Positions 54,480 to 63,164 of a stretch of 64,000 nt of DNA are shown one piece after another (position 1 is the stretch's first letter; each line of letters begins with the position of its first letter). This stretch comes from Nitrospirota bacterium. Lineage in GTDB: Bacteria; Nitrospirota; Nitrospiria; Nitrospirales; UBA8639. Location: assembly GCA_003695915.1 (NCBI GenBank), contig RFGF01000088.1, positions 1-64,000 of the forward strand. Reading direction: 5' to 3'. The notes below the pieces were generated by a model. That model was not told the origin of the DNA, searched no databases, and was given only the letters and a program-made list of their open reading frames with translations. The translations under genes were made by a program, and so were the position numbers.

Positions 54480-56000
54480 ATGGATCGGTGGGAGCAAAGC
54501 AGAACCTCCGGCTTAGCCAGGCTGATGCCTGTGCTGGCCTTGGCCGTCTTGCTGGGACCATTGGTGCATTGCTCCCAAGCGCCTGAAGACCCGCTCCCCT
54601 TGACACGAGCGAATCTTTCGAGTCCCGCCATGTCGTCTGGACCTGATGAACAAGCGCGGTCATCTCCGCCTCGTGCTGTGTCGGCTTCCGTGCTCCTGGC
54701 CAATGAGACCTTTATTCGGGTGTCGAAGCAGGCGAAGGCGTCGGTCGTCAATATCTCCTCTACTCGTCGGTCGCAGTCGACGCCGCTATTCGATGCCCCG
54801 TTTTTTCGGCGTTTTTTTGGGGAGGAGTTCGAACCGCAGTTTCGCGTTCCCAAAAAACGGCGAGAGCAAGGGCTCGGGTCTGGTGTGATCGTTACGTCAG
54901 ATGGGTATATCGTCACCAATCATCATGTCGTGGAACAGGCTGAACGCTTGACGGTGCTTTTGAACGATAAACGACAATTTACGGCAGAATTGATCGGAAC
55001 CGATCCCCAAACGGATCTGGCGGTCATCAAAATTCCCGCGACCGATCTGCCCACGCTTTCGTGGGGAGATTCTGCGTCGCTCCAGGTGGGAGAATTGGTT
55101 TTGGCGGTGGGCAATCCATTTGGATTGAATCAAACCGTGACGATGGGGATCGTCAGCGCCGTGGGGCGGGCCAATGTCGGCATTGTGGATTATGAAAATT
55201 TTATTCAGACAGATGCTGCGATCAATCCGGGGAATTCTGGCGGGGCTCTCGTGAATCTTCACGGAGAACTGATCGGGATCAATACCGCGATCTTTTCTCG
55301 AACGGGAGGATACATGGGGATCGGATTTGCCATCCCCAGCCAAATGGTTCAACAGGTGATGCACGGTTTGATTGGCCAAGGGCAGGTCATTCGCGGATGG
55401 CTGGGCGTCTCCATTCAGGAACTGACTCCTGAGCTCGCGGAACAGTTTGCGGCACCGGATACGACGGGGGTTTTGGTCGGAGGCGTGTTTGATCGAAGCC
55501 CTGCCGCGCGCGGCGGGATTCAGCGAGGAGATATTATCCGGACCTATAATGGGATCCAGATCAACGATCCGCATCATCTTCGGACCCTCGTAGCTGAAAC
55601 AGCCCCCGAGACATCGGTGACGATTATTGTATGGCGCAATGGAACCGAACGAGCGCTTCCCGTCACCATCGCACAACTGCCTCGCGATGTGGCTTCGTTG
55701 ACTCAGAAAGAGGCAGGTGAGCCACCGAACCACCCGCTTGCAGGACTGACGGTGGCGCCGACCTCTCACGAGTCAGGAGATGGACAAGAAGGGGTGGTCC
55801 TTACGGATGTCGAACCTGGCAGCCCAGCGGATCGAGCCGGTCTTCGGCCAGGAGATAGGCTCCTGGAAATCAATCGCAAGCCTCTTGCGACGATCTCGGA
55901 CTATCGACGGCTCACGCAGCAACTGGATCCTCAACAATCTGTATTGGTGCTTCTTCGACGTGGAACGGGCACTATTTTTCTCTCTATCAAGCCGGAATAA
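54480..56000 (+). CDS. HtrA/DegP-type serine protease, probable lipoprotein
   Basis: 506 residues. An N-terminal hydrophobic segment ends LGPLVHC, so C31 may be lipidated and tether the enzyme to a membrane facing the periplasm. Trypsin-like domain with H149 (VTNHHVV), D179 (QTDLAVIKI) and S253 ([12 protein letters not shown]). PDZ1 follows from about 285 ([29 protein letters not shown]), PDZ2 from about 415 ([19 protein letters not shown]). A degradase and chaperone for misfolded envelope proteins is the usual role. A tRNA gene lies downstream. Confidence 0.95.
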   Translation: MDRWEQSRTSGLARLMPVLALAVLLGPLVHCSQAPEDPLPLTRANLSSPAMSSGPDEQARSSPPRAVSASVLLANETFIRVSKQAKASVVNISSTRRSQSTPLFDAPFFRRFFGEEFEPQFRVPKKRREQGLGSGVIVTSDGYIVTNHHVVEQAERLTVLLNDKRQFTAELIGTDPQTDLAVIKIPATDLPTLSWGDSASLQVGELVLAVGNPFGLNQTVTMGIVSAVGRANVGIVDYENFIQTDAAINPGNSGGALVNLHGELIGINTAIFSRTGGYMGIGFAIPSQMVQQVMHGLIGQGQVIRGWLGVSIQELTPELAEQFAAPDTTGVLVGGVFDRSPAARGGIQRGDIIRTYNGIQINDPHHLRTLVAETAPETSVTIIVWRNGTERALPVTIAQLPRDVASLTQKEAGEPPNHPLAGLTVAPTSHESGDGQEGVVLTDVEPGSPADRAGLRPGDRLLEINRKPLATISDYRRLTQQLDPQQSVLVLLRRGTGTIFLSIKPE

Positions 56001-56060
56001 GCCGAGGATCATGTCGCGCGAAGACAGCAGCGAGAAAAAGAGCGAACGGGTTCGAGCAAA

Positions 56061-56089
56061 TTGCACCGCTTGCTTCCGTATGATAAAGT
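56061..56089 (+). promoter_or_regulatory. possible promoter of tRNA-Glu
   Basis: TTGCAC and TAAAGT are spaced by 17 bases; the mature tRNA begins 54 bases after. An overlapping TATGAT offers another -10, so the assignment is loose. Confidence 0.35.
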
Positions 56090-56143
56090 TCGCTCGGGCG
56101 AAGACAACGCTAGATAGTGGCTTGGACTGTGAGCCGACAAGCT

Positions 56144-56221
56144 GGTCCCATCGTCTAGTCTGGCCTAGGACGGCACCCTCTCAAGGTGCAGACACGGGTT
56201 CAAATCCCGTTGGGACCACCA
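56144..56221 (+). tRNA. tRNA-Glu (anticodon CTC)
   Basis: GGTCCCA and TGGGACC form the 7-bp acceptor stem with A as discriminator and an encoded CCA end. The anticodon arm is GCACC-CTCTCAA-GGTGC, giving anticodon CTC, which reads GAG. The T arm CGGG-TTCAAAT-CCCG is canonical. The D-arm start ATCGTCTAGTCTGGCCTAGGA is typical of bacterial tRNA-Glu. Glutamyl-tRNA also feeds 5-aminolevulinate synthesis through HemA and HemL, although the elongator TTC isoacceptor may be the main donor. Confidence 0.96.
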
Positions 56222-56324
56222 CCTATCTCCCGATCAGAGAAGGTTCCGCCGACAATCTACATCTCTCCCGGTTATGGGTTTGACCCGACTTCATGGCCTG
56301 CTCCGGCCAAGAGGATAGCAGCCA

Positions 56325-57452
56325 ATGCCCGCACGACATTTTCATGACGGAGCGCAGGACGGACTTGAGCCGTTGGAAGCGCTGGATCCTTATGCAGTTC
56401 GTTCCTTTTCCGATCTGCTGACGGCTATGAAACGGACGGCATTCGGTGGCCGTCGATTGGGTGAAGCCTTTGAGGTTCTGGAAGAAATGATCGGCGATCC
56501 CGAGTGTCGGGTCGTACTGACATTGTCTGGAGCTATGACCATTGCCAAGATGGGAAAGCTTATCAGTACGATGATCGACACCGGCATGGTGCACATCGTC
56601 GTCTCGACCGGGGCCTTGATTGCCCATGGGATGAGCGAAGCGGTCGGCAAAACGCATTACAAATATCGACCCTCGATGAACGATGTGGAATTGTATGAAA
56701 AAGGCTACAATCGGGTCTATGACACCTTGGAAATGGAACTGAATCTCAACCACGTAGAAGAGGTCGTCGCTGCGACGCTCAAGCGTCTTGATCCGAACCG
56801 ATCCCTTTCATCGGAATTGTTGACGCGTGAGCTTGGACGGACGTTGAAGGAGACCTGTCCAGGGCCGGCGATTTTGAAGAGCGCCTTTGAAAAAGGTGTG
56901 CCGGTCTTCATTCCGGCGTTCACGGATTCTGAATTGGGGCTGGATGTGTCCATTTGGGCGATGAGTCAACATGGGTCCCTGGAAGGGATACGGTCGGCAA
57001 CCTCTGACGTGGAGTGCTGGCGATTCTTGCGCCAACATATTCCGTCATTCAATCCGTTTCTGGACTTGAACAGCTATACAGAACATCTGTTAGCGGCCAA
57101 GCGATTGGGAATTTTTACCATCGGAGGAGGCGTGCCGCGGAATTGGGCTCAACAAACGCCCCCATATATCGAGATTTTGAATTTGCGATTGGGCACGACG
57201 TTGACGCCGCCACGATTTCGCTATGGTGTGCGGATTTGCCCGGAGCCTGATTATTGGGGTGGACTGAGCGGATGCACGTATCAAGAAGGTGTGTCATGGG
57301 GCAAATTCGTTCCGGTCAGCGAAGGAGGCCGATATGCCGAAGTGCTCAGCGATGCGACAGTGGTATGGCCGCTGCTCATGATGGGCCTCTTGGAACGGTT
57401 TGGCCATCTCAAGAATCAAGGAAACGAGCGTCGCTCGACAGATAATGGATAG
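56325..57452 (+). CDS. deoxyhypusine-synthase-like enzyme (probable polyamine aminobutyltransferase)
   Basis: 375 residues, longer than none of the usual homologues. Conserved elements are VLTLSGAMTIAKMGKLI, STGALIAHGMSEA, THYKY, FIPAFTDSELGLDVS and the active-site lysine K327 in QEGVSWGKFVP, which forms the imine with the aminobutyl group in deoxyhypusine synthase. Bacteria lack the eIF5A substrate, and several such proteins are thought to make homospermidine or related polyamines from spermidine or agmatine-derived substrates; here that is inference. A pyruvoyl arginine decarboxylase gene lies 2.9 kb downstream on the same strand. A good start: ATG at 56325 with AGAGGA upstream. Confidence 0.87.
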   Translation: MPARHFHDGAQDGLEPLEALDPYAVRSFSDLLTAMKRTAFGGRRLGEAFEVLEEMIGDPECRVVLTLSGAMTIAKMGKLISTMIDTGMVHIVVSTGALIAHGMSEAVGKTHYKYRPSMNDVELYEKGYNRVYDTLEMELNLNHVEEVVAATLKRLDPNRSLSSELLTRELGRTLKETCPGPAILKSAFEKGVPVFIPAFTDSELGLDVSIWAMSQHGSLEGIRSATSDVECWRFLRQHIPSFNPFLDLNSYTEHLLAAKRLGIFTIGGGVPRNWAQQTPPYIEILNLRLGTTLTPPRFRYGVRICPEPDYWGGLSGCTYQEGVSWGKFVPVSEGGRYAEVLSDATVVWPLLMMGLLERFGHLKNQGNERRSTDNG

Positions 57453-57546
57453 CTAAATAAATAAAAGAATAAAGGAGAGTGTCGCTCGACAACGGGACCG
57501 TCTCGTGACACAATATCCTCATATATCTTCAGCAAAACGTCACAGA

Positions 57547-58263
57547 ATGACCATGGTGACTCTTGCACGTCCTTTTCGTTTGACGATCAAGCACAAAGCA
57601 TTCCTTGTTAGCCTGGGATGGGTTCTGGGTCTTAGCCTGTCTTGCCTGACATCGGCTTCGACCGCGGAGAATCCAACCGATATATTGCGCCGATCGACAG
57701 ATATGGTCCGGGGTAATCCCGAGGCGCCTGTGACGTTGCTGGAATATTCCGATTTTACCTGCGGATTCTGCAAAAAATTTTTCCTGGAGACGTGGCCCAG
57801 GCTGTTGGCGCGTTACGTGGAAAGCGGCCATGTACGGTTCGTCTATCGAGATTTTCCCCGGTCTCCCAATGGTCCCGCTTTGAAGGCTGCGCAGGCCGCG
57901 CGATGTGCCGGTGATCAGCAGGCCTATTGGCAAATGCACGATCGCTTGTTCAGCAGCGATTTACGTTTTGATTCGACCGCGCTGCAAGATCATGCTCGCG
58001 CCATTGGTCTCGATCTTCAGCAGTTCGTTCAGTGTCTGAACAGTGAGCAGCACATCGTTGCCATTTATCGTGATCGCTTGGAGGGTGGGAACCTGGGCAT
58101 TCGCGGAACGCCGGCATTCCTTTTGTTCTTGACCGCTGATCCCAGAGCCAGCACGATTGTTCACATTCCGGGTGCGTTGCCGTTTGACGTGTTCGAGCAG
58201 GAGATCGACAAGCTCTTATCCGCGGCCTCCCGGACATCGGTTCCCCCGGACGAAGGAACGTAG
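57547..58263 (+). CDS. exported DsbA-like thiol oxidoreductase
   Basis: About 238 residues from the ATG at 57547 (a GTG at 57505 is possible). A signal segment (KAFLVSLGWVLGLSLSCL, cleaved near TSASTAEN) is followed by GNPEAPVTLLEYSDFTCGFC, where CGFC is the active-site pair, then FVYRDFPRSPNGPALKAAQA and the cis-Pro loop IRGTPAFLLF. This fits the DsbA/BdbD/NhaA-fused group (DSBA-type thioredoxin_4) that oxidises or handles thiols in the periplasm. It lies 94 bases after the DHS-like gene and 45 before a zinc-ribbon gene. Confidence 0.9.
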   Translation: MTMVTLARPFRLTIKHKAFLVSLGWVLGLSLSCLTSASTAENPTDILRRSTDMVRGNPEAPVTLLEYSDFTCGFCKKFFLETWPRLLARYVESGHVRFVYRDFPRSPNGPALKAAQAARCAGDQQAYWQMHDRLFSSDLRFDSTALQDHARAIGLDLQQFVQCLNSEQHIVAIYRDRLEGGNLGIRGTPAFLLFLTADPRASTIVHIPGALPFDVFEQEIDKLLSAASRTSVPPDEGT

Positions 58264-58308
58264 ATCGATATCGAAAAAGTAAAAGACGCATGGGGCAAAG
58301 GACAATCC

Positions 58309-58590
58309 ATGACCGAGTCTCGAGCTTTCTGGTCGGTTGAACATGAACAGGGTCAACCCGATTTGTTTGTCTGCATGAAGTGTCTCAGCGAGGTCTTCCG
58401 CTCGCAATTGCCGGCAGAGGGATGTCCCACGTGTGGCTCCTTTTCTTCGTATGAGGCCTTTACGTTGGAAGATATCCAACAGTGGGGAACAGAGGAGCTC
58501 ATTCACAAAGCCCAGCGGTTATCGGTGACCTGTTCGCGCTCAGAGAACGAGACTTCTCCGTCTTCCGAAATCGAAGAATCCCCTTCATAG
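58309..58590 (+). CDS. small zinc-ribbon-like protein
   Basis: 93 residues. CMKC and CPTC pairs (FVCMKCLSEVF, EGCPTCGSFSSYE) are spaced to form a zinc ribbon. The C-terminus is Ser/Glu-rich. The ATG at 58309 follows AAAGGA by 6 bases, and ALDH starts 13 bases after the stop. No family is recognised. Its layout differs from the two GELW-type ribbons elsewhere in the window. Confidence 0.78.
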   Translation: MTESRAFWSVEHEQGQPDLFVCMKCLSEVFRSQLPAEGCPTCGSFSSYEAFTLEDIQQWGTEELIHKAQRLSVTCSRSENETSPSSEIEESPS

Positions 58591-58603
58591 GTTAGCGTGT
58601 GGT

Positions 58604-60028
58604 ATGTCCGATCCGCGTCCGCTCTTAATCGGGAACAAATGGGTTCAGACGGCGGAAACTCAGCCCGTAGTGAATCCGTACGATCAGTCGGTCATCGGAC
58701 ACGTCTGCCAAGCCGGTCCTTCGGAGGTCCATGAAGCAATCGAGCAAGCGTGGTCAGCATTCGCCCAGCTCAAAACGATGCCCACATACGTCAAGGCGCA
58801 AGCCCTTGAGCGGATCAGCTGCACGATCGCGGCTCGTCGGGAAGAATTTGCTGGGACGATTGTGCGGGAAGCCGGAAAACCGATTACGGATGCCAGGCGG
58901 GAAGTCGATCGGGCAATTCACACATTTCGTATTGCTGCGGAAGAAAGTAAACGGATTCCTGGCGAAGTCATCTCGCTTGATGTCGTTCCTGGAGCAGAGC
59001 GTCACTCCGGGGTGGTCAAACGATTCCCGATCGGACCCATTCTTGGCATTACGCCGTTTAATTTTCCGCTCAATCTCGTCGCGCACAAAGTCGCTCCCGC
59101 TTTGGCAGCCGGAAATCCCATTCTTGTCAAACCCGCTCCGCAAACGCCCCTGACGGCCTTGCTGTTGGGTGAAGTTATCATCAATACGGATCTGCCGTCC
59201 GGAGCCGTCAGCATTCTTCCCTGTTCCAATGCCGTCGCTGAAACGCTGGTCCAAGATTCGCGCCTGAAGGCCCTGAGTTTTACAGGAAGCGCCCAGGTCG
59301 GTTGGATGCTCAAACAGCTGTGCGGTAAGAAGCGCGTGGTCCTCGAACTCGGAGGAAATGCCGGCGTGCTGGTTGAGCCAGACTGTGCGCTAGATTATGT
59401 CGTCCAGCGCTGTGTAGCTGGCGGGTTCGGATATTCGGGGCAGACATGCATTTCGGTCCAGCGAATCTTTGTCCACGAATCGATTTGCGCGGAATTTCTC
59501 TCCATGCTCGTGGATCGAGTACGCCGTCTTCCAGTCGGAGATCCTTTCAAGGAGGAAACGGTAGTGGGTCCGCTGATCAATGAGGCCGCTGCAGAACGCG
59601 TGGAAAAGTGGATTCACGAAGCGGTCGAGCAAGGAGCGCATATTGCCGCCGGGGGAACGCGTCGTGGCGCCTTTGTCGATCCTACAGTGTTGACGTATGT
59701 ATCCCGCGAGATGAAAGTCTCATGTTGCGAGGTGTTCGGTCCTGTGGTGACCGTCTCTTCCTACCAGCGCTTCGACGAGGCTCTTGAGGCGTTGAATGAT
59801 TCTGATTACGGCTTACAGGCAGGGATCTTTACCAACGATCTCCGAAAGGCTTTTCAGGCCTTCGATGAGTTGGAGACTGGAGCGGTGCTCATCAACCAAA
59901 TTCCCACGTTTCGGGCCGATCATATGCCATACGGCGGAGTCAAAGACTCGGGGTTGGGACGCGAAGGCGTCAAATACGCGATCCAAGAGTTGACCGAGCC
60001 GAAGCTTTTGATCCTGCATCTCCCCTAG
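58604..60028 (+). CDS. NAD(P)-dependent aldehyde dehydrogenase
   Basis: 474 residues. Complete ALDH: N153 in TPFNFPLN, E248 in LELGGNAG, catalytic C282 in GYSGQTCISVQRIFV, and EVFGPVVTVSSY plus YGLQAGIFTND near the end. FRADHMPYGGVKDSGLGREG is the closing dimer element. The YGGVKDSG and SGQTCISVQR features resemble the branch that includes non-phosphorylating glyceraldehyde-3-phosphate dehydrogenase and lactaldehyde dehydrogenase; substrate is not fixed by sequence. Lying between the DHS-like and arginine decarboxylase genes, an amino-aldehyde role is an option. Confidence 0.93.
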   Translation: MSDPRPLLIGNKWVQTAETQPVVNPYDQSVIGHVCQAGPSEVHEAIEQAWSAFAQLKTMPTYVKAQALERISCTIAARREEFAGTIVREAGKPITDARREVDRAIHTFRIAAEESKRIPGEVISLDVVPGAERHSGVVKRFPIGPILGITPFNFPLNLVAHKVAPALAAGNPILVKPAPQTPLTALLLGEVIINTDLPSGAVSILPCSNAVAETLVQDSRLKALSFTGSAQVGWMLKQLCGKKRVVLELGGNAGVLVEPDCALDYVVQRCVAGGFGYSGQTCISVQRIFVHESICAEFLSMLVDRVRRLPVGDPFKEETVVGPLINEAAAERVEKWIHEAVEQGAHIAAGGTRRGAFVDPTVLTYVSREMKVSCCEVFGPVVTVSSYQRFDEALEALNDSDYGLQAGIFTNDLRKAFQAFDELETGAVLINQIPTFRADHMPYGGVKDSGLGREGVKYAIQELTEPKLLILHLP

Positions 60029-60318
60029 GCGTGCGTTCCCTGAAAAGCGGCTATCGGTTCGCTTTTCCTGGTCTCGTTTGTCTTTCGATTCTCCTTCATA
60101 AAAATTTTGATATCTTTCTTGAAGAAGACGGCCAGCTCTTGGTAAAAACACGCTTCGCGTCGCAGGCCGCCCATTCATCGGTCCATTCACCACATTCCCC
60201 GGCAATCATGGAGCTCGTCGGTTGAGAATGACGGGGTGTGTGTCGGAATGGAGGGGAGGTGTCGACGCTCGTTGCCGTCATCATCGTTTGTGGTGTTGCA
60301 ACCTTTCGAGGGGCGGGT

Positions 60319-60927
60319 ATGGTTCCAACGCACATGTTTTTGACCAGAGGGGTCGGCGTCCACCGAGAAAAGCTCGCGTCATTTGAGCAAGCGTTGCGAA
60401 GCGCGGGAATTGCTGCGTGCAATCTCGTCAGTGTGTCATCGATTTTTCCTCCTGATTGTAAAATCCTTCCGCGGAGTCGCGGTGTTCGGTTGCTCAATCC
60501 TGGCGAGATTACCTTCTGCGTAATGGCGCGGTGTGAAACCAATGAACGGAATCGACTGATTTCGGCCTCCATCGGGTTGGCCGTCCCGTCGGGACGAAAG
60601 TATCGCTACGGATATCTCTCCGAACATCATGCCTATGGCGAAACGGATGAGGAAGCTGGTGAGTACACGGAAGATCTGGCCGCTCAGATGCTTGCGACGA
60701 CCTTGGGTATCGAGTTCGATCCCAATGTCGCGTGGAAGGAACGGGAACAAGTGTTTAAAATGGGTGGCGAGATCGTGCGAACCCAAAATATCACACAATC
60801 CGCCATTGGCAAAGCCAATATGTGGACCACCGTCGTGGCCTGTGCCGTGTTTATTCCTCCGGAAAACATCAAGAAACACACGCTCCGTCAATCCTCGCCG
60901 CAATCATCGCCTATAAGAAAAAAATAG
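60319..60927 (+). CDS. pdaD: pyruvoyl-dependent arginine decarboxylase
   Basis: About 202 residues from the ATG at 60319 (open frame from 60238). Decarboxylates arginine to agmatine. [17 protein letters not shown] opens the domain. The self-processing site is [11 protein letters not shown]: cleavage between S40 and S41 would leave the pyruvoyl group on the alpha chain. [23 protein letters not shown] and [20 protein letters not shown] are conserved. The C-terminal [13 protein letters not shown] completes it. No agmatinase or agmatine deiminase is in view, so the next step from agmatine is missing here. Confidence 0.93.
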   Translation: MVPTHMFLTRGVGVHREKLASFEQALRSAGIAACNLVSVSSIFPPDCKILPRSRGVRLLNPGEITFCVMARCETNERNRLISASIGLAVPSGRKYRYGYLSEHHAYGETDEEAGEYTEDLAAQMLATTLGIEFDPNVAWKEREQVFKMGGEIVRTQNITQSAIGKANMWTTVVACAVFIPPENIKKHTLRQSSPQSSPIRKK

Positions 60928-61004
60928 CCTCGTGCGCGTCGACGATCACCATCAAGCAGTGGCGGTCCTCGATCTCAGAACCCAAGGATAAAGAGAACGG
61001 GCTA

Positions 61005-61814
61005 TCAGAGATGGAATTCGGCCCACACGATCGTATGATCTGAAGGCGAGGGGGCTAGACGAGGTTCCAGATCGACTTCCGCACGCCGACATCGATTGGC
61101 CAACGAGGGCGTGGCCAAGATATGGTCGAATCGCCATCCTCGATTGGCTTGCACGGCATAGGGTTGCCGATAATCCCAAAAGGTAAACTGTTGCCGTCTT
61201 GGATGCTGCAGACGATAGACGTCCACGAATCCCCATGCCATCGTTGTGTGATAGGCCTGTCTGACCTCTTCGTGAAAGCACACATGCTTGAGATGTCGTT
61301 CAGGATGATGGACGTCGATAGGAGCGGGCGCGACATTGAGATCGCCGCATAGCAGCGCTGGTTGATCCGCCGATAGATGCCGCGCGAAATAGCGTCGCAA
61401 ACGGCGAAACCAGTGCAGCTTGTAAGCATATTTGGGGGAATCGATGGAAAAGCCTTGGGGCGCATAGACATTGATGACAGGAAGATCGTCGATAAGGACA
61501 TGGATCAATCGTGAAGGCTCATCCGGATCTTCTCCGTCTTCGAAGCCGGTTCTTACGACTGTGATGGGATGACGACCGAGTACGGCCACCCCGTTATAGC
61601 CTTTCGTTCCGGACATGACGACATGATATCCGGCTGCCATGAGCGGCTGCGTTGGAAAAGCATGGTCTTCCACTTTTGTTTCCTGAAGGCAGAGGACGTC
61701 CGGCCGATGCTGCTTTACCCACGTCAAAACATGTGGGAGCCTTTTGCGAACGGAATTGACATTGAACGTGGCGAGTTTGAAAGGCTGCGAACGGTGAGCC
61801 AACCTGTCACCCAT
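61005..61814 (-). CDS. xth: exodeoxyribonuclease III
   Basis: 269 residues. AP endonuclease and 3'-5' exonuclease of the base-excision pathway. LATFNVNSVRKRLPHVLTW, CLQETKVED (metal Glu), SGTKGYNGVAVL, NVYAPQGF (Tyr), LLCGDLNVAPAPIDVHHP (Asp, Asn), GFVDVYRLQHP and the closing SDHTIVWAEF (Asp-His pair) are all in place. Family length is normal. The ATG at 61814 is divergent from the neighbouring plus-strand gene at 61891. Confidence 0.95.
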   Translation of the reverse strand: MGDRLAHRSQPFKLATFNVNSVRKRLPHVLTWVKQHRPDVLCLQETKVEDHAFPTQPLMAAGYHVVMSGTKGYNGVAVLGRHPITVVRTGFEDGEDPDEPSRLIHVLIDDLPVINVYAPQGFSIDSPKYAYKLHWFRRLRRYFARHLSADQPALLCGDLNVAPAPIDVHHPERHLKHVCFHEEVRQAYHTTMAWGFVDVYRLQHPRRQQFTFWDYRQPYAVQANRGWRFDHILATPSLANRCRRAEVDLEPRLAPSPSDHTIVWAEFHL

Positions 61815-61890
61815 CCTTGACTTGCCATGTCCGACACGTAAAGATGATCTGTCCTTGCGATCGTATGAAAGCAGTCATTTCTCCAGGACC

Positions 61891-62511
61891 ATGAATCACC
61901 CTCCTTTGTTCACGCGTGAAGAGTTGGCTCTCATTGCCGACACGACATTTTTCCCAGCGAAGACGATCATCACCCGCAAAGTCAAACAGATGCTCGAACG
62001 GTTGCATGCCGTGCTTTCCGCTGAGCTGGCTGATCGAACCTTGATTGTGCCCCCGGGATTCGATGCTGATTCTGTCCAGTTCGTCAAAGGCGAGCACCTG
62101 GAAGATTTTCCGTATCAATATCTCGATTTTCCGCGGTTCTTTTCTCGGGAGAACACGTTTGCCTTTCGTTCGTTGTTTTGGTGGGGCCATCATGTCGTCT
62201 TTGCGTTGATGTTGGCAGGCATCAATCTGCGACGGTATAAAGAAAATTTGTTCAATCGCTATGCCGACGTTGCTGATCGCCGGTTGGTCTTGTGCCTCAG
62301 TCCCTCATTCTGGGAGTGGAAAGAAGGACCCGGATTGACTCTCGACCTCACCAGGGCAAACAAATCTCAAGTCGCCGCAGTCCTTGCGAATCGTCCCTCG
62401 ATCAAAGTCGCGCGGTTCGTGTCTCTGACCGATCCCATCGTGCAGTCGGGACAATGGATTGATGTGGGGCTTGCGGCATTCCGCGGGATGTTGCCGATTG
62501 TCACGGAATAG
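61891..62511 (+). CDS. hypothetical protein, unknown function
   Basis: 206 residues from the ATG at 61891; the open frame goes back to 61822. It opens MNHPPLFTREELALIADTTF, has an internal PAKTIITRKVKQMLERLHAVL helix, and the hydrophobic/aromatic LFWWGHHVVFALMLAG near residue 96. No signal peptide is evident. KVARFVSLTDPIVQSG and AAFRGMLPIVTE close it. I do not recognise the family. It is divergent from xth and converges on the DUF2726-like gene. Confidence 0.65.
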   Translation: MNHPPLFTREELALIADTTFFPAKTIITRKVKQMLERLHAVLSAELADRTLIVPPGFDADSVQFVKGEHLEDFPYQYLDFPRFFSRENTFAFRSLFWWGHHVVFALMLAGINLRRYKENLFNRYADVADRRLVLCLSPSFWEWKEGPGLTLDLTRANKSQVAAVLANRPSIKVARFVSLTDPIVQSGQWIDVGLAAFRGMLPIVTE

Positions 62512-62586
62512 CTCGCCCCATGTGCCTTCTGTAGCTGTCTTATTCCAGAGATCCCGATCCAGACGAGCAGCAGGTTGGGGCTTCAT

Positions 62587-63135
62587 TTATTCTTCCTCTT
62601 GGAGCCCGAGCGCCTCGACAAGTTGTGGCATCGTCCATGCGCGTGTCGGCGCGAGTACGACTCGCTCGATGTCGGCGGCCTTCAACACGGCCTCGACCAG
62701 TCGGTCTTGCTCCGTGAATCGGGAATGCTCATTCGAAGCGAAGAAGATCACCTTTGCGGGCAACAGTGTACCGGGGTTGACCAAAACGATATCGGCACGC
62801 ACAGGTCGAATCGTGCGCACGATGGTTTGCCGACTCATTTCATCTGGGCCCGTGATGTTCACTAAAGAAAGGAGGGGAAGCCTTCCAAATACTAAATACG
62901 TATCGCGCACGACCAATTGGATCAGGTTATACAGGTGCGCCTCCTCTTTCGTGAAAATGGGGCGGGGCACCACCATCGTGTGTTCGGCGAGGGATGAAGA
63001 GGGCAGGGTGAGCGAAGAATTCGATCGGCGCTGCCAGATGAGCCAGAGGATCATCGTCAGCGTAGCGAGCAAGACAATCAGGAGAATCGGGAAAAAGACG
63101 GTAGAGAATAGGGTAAAAATCGAGTGGACCTCCAT
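62587..63135 (-). CDS. membrane-anchored DUF2726-like protein
   Basis: About 182 residues from the ATG at 63135 (63174, overlapping anmK by 10 bases, is possible). One N-terminal membrane segment (FFPILLIVLLATLTMILWLI) is followed by a soluble domain: FTKEEAHLYNLIQLVVRDTY, VFGRLPLLSLV, ADIVLVNPGTLLPAKVIFFA and RLVEAVLKAADIERVVL. This matches the order of DUF2726, a restriction-endonuclease-fold-like domain of unknown function, but the expected catalytic Glu/Asp-rich strand reads IFFASNEHSRF and looks changed. It lies just after anmK on the same strand. Confidence 0.7.
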   Translation of the reverse strand: MEVHSIFTLFSTVFFPILLIVLLATLTMILWLIWQRRSNSSLTLPSSSLAEHTMVVPRPIFTKEEAHLYNLIQLVVRDTYLVFGRLPLLSLVNITGPDEMSRQTIVRTIRPVRADIVLVNPGTLLPAKVIFFASNEHSRFTEQDRLVEAVLKAADIERVVLAPTRAWTMPQLVEALGLQEEE

Positions 63136-63164
63136 GGAGATCCATCGCCTGACTAGAGACGCGC

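Noticed and set aside
57430-57491. Direct repeat GTCGCTCGACA at 57430-57440 and 57481-57491
   Set aside because: Only 11 bases, one copy inside the end of the DHS-like gene; too short to call an attachment site or mobile-element footprint.
60031-60225. 64-codon open frame between the aldehyde dehydrogenase and arginine decarboxylase genes
   Set aside because: No ribosome site and unlike any protein I recognise; the 290-base gap shows nothing else.
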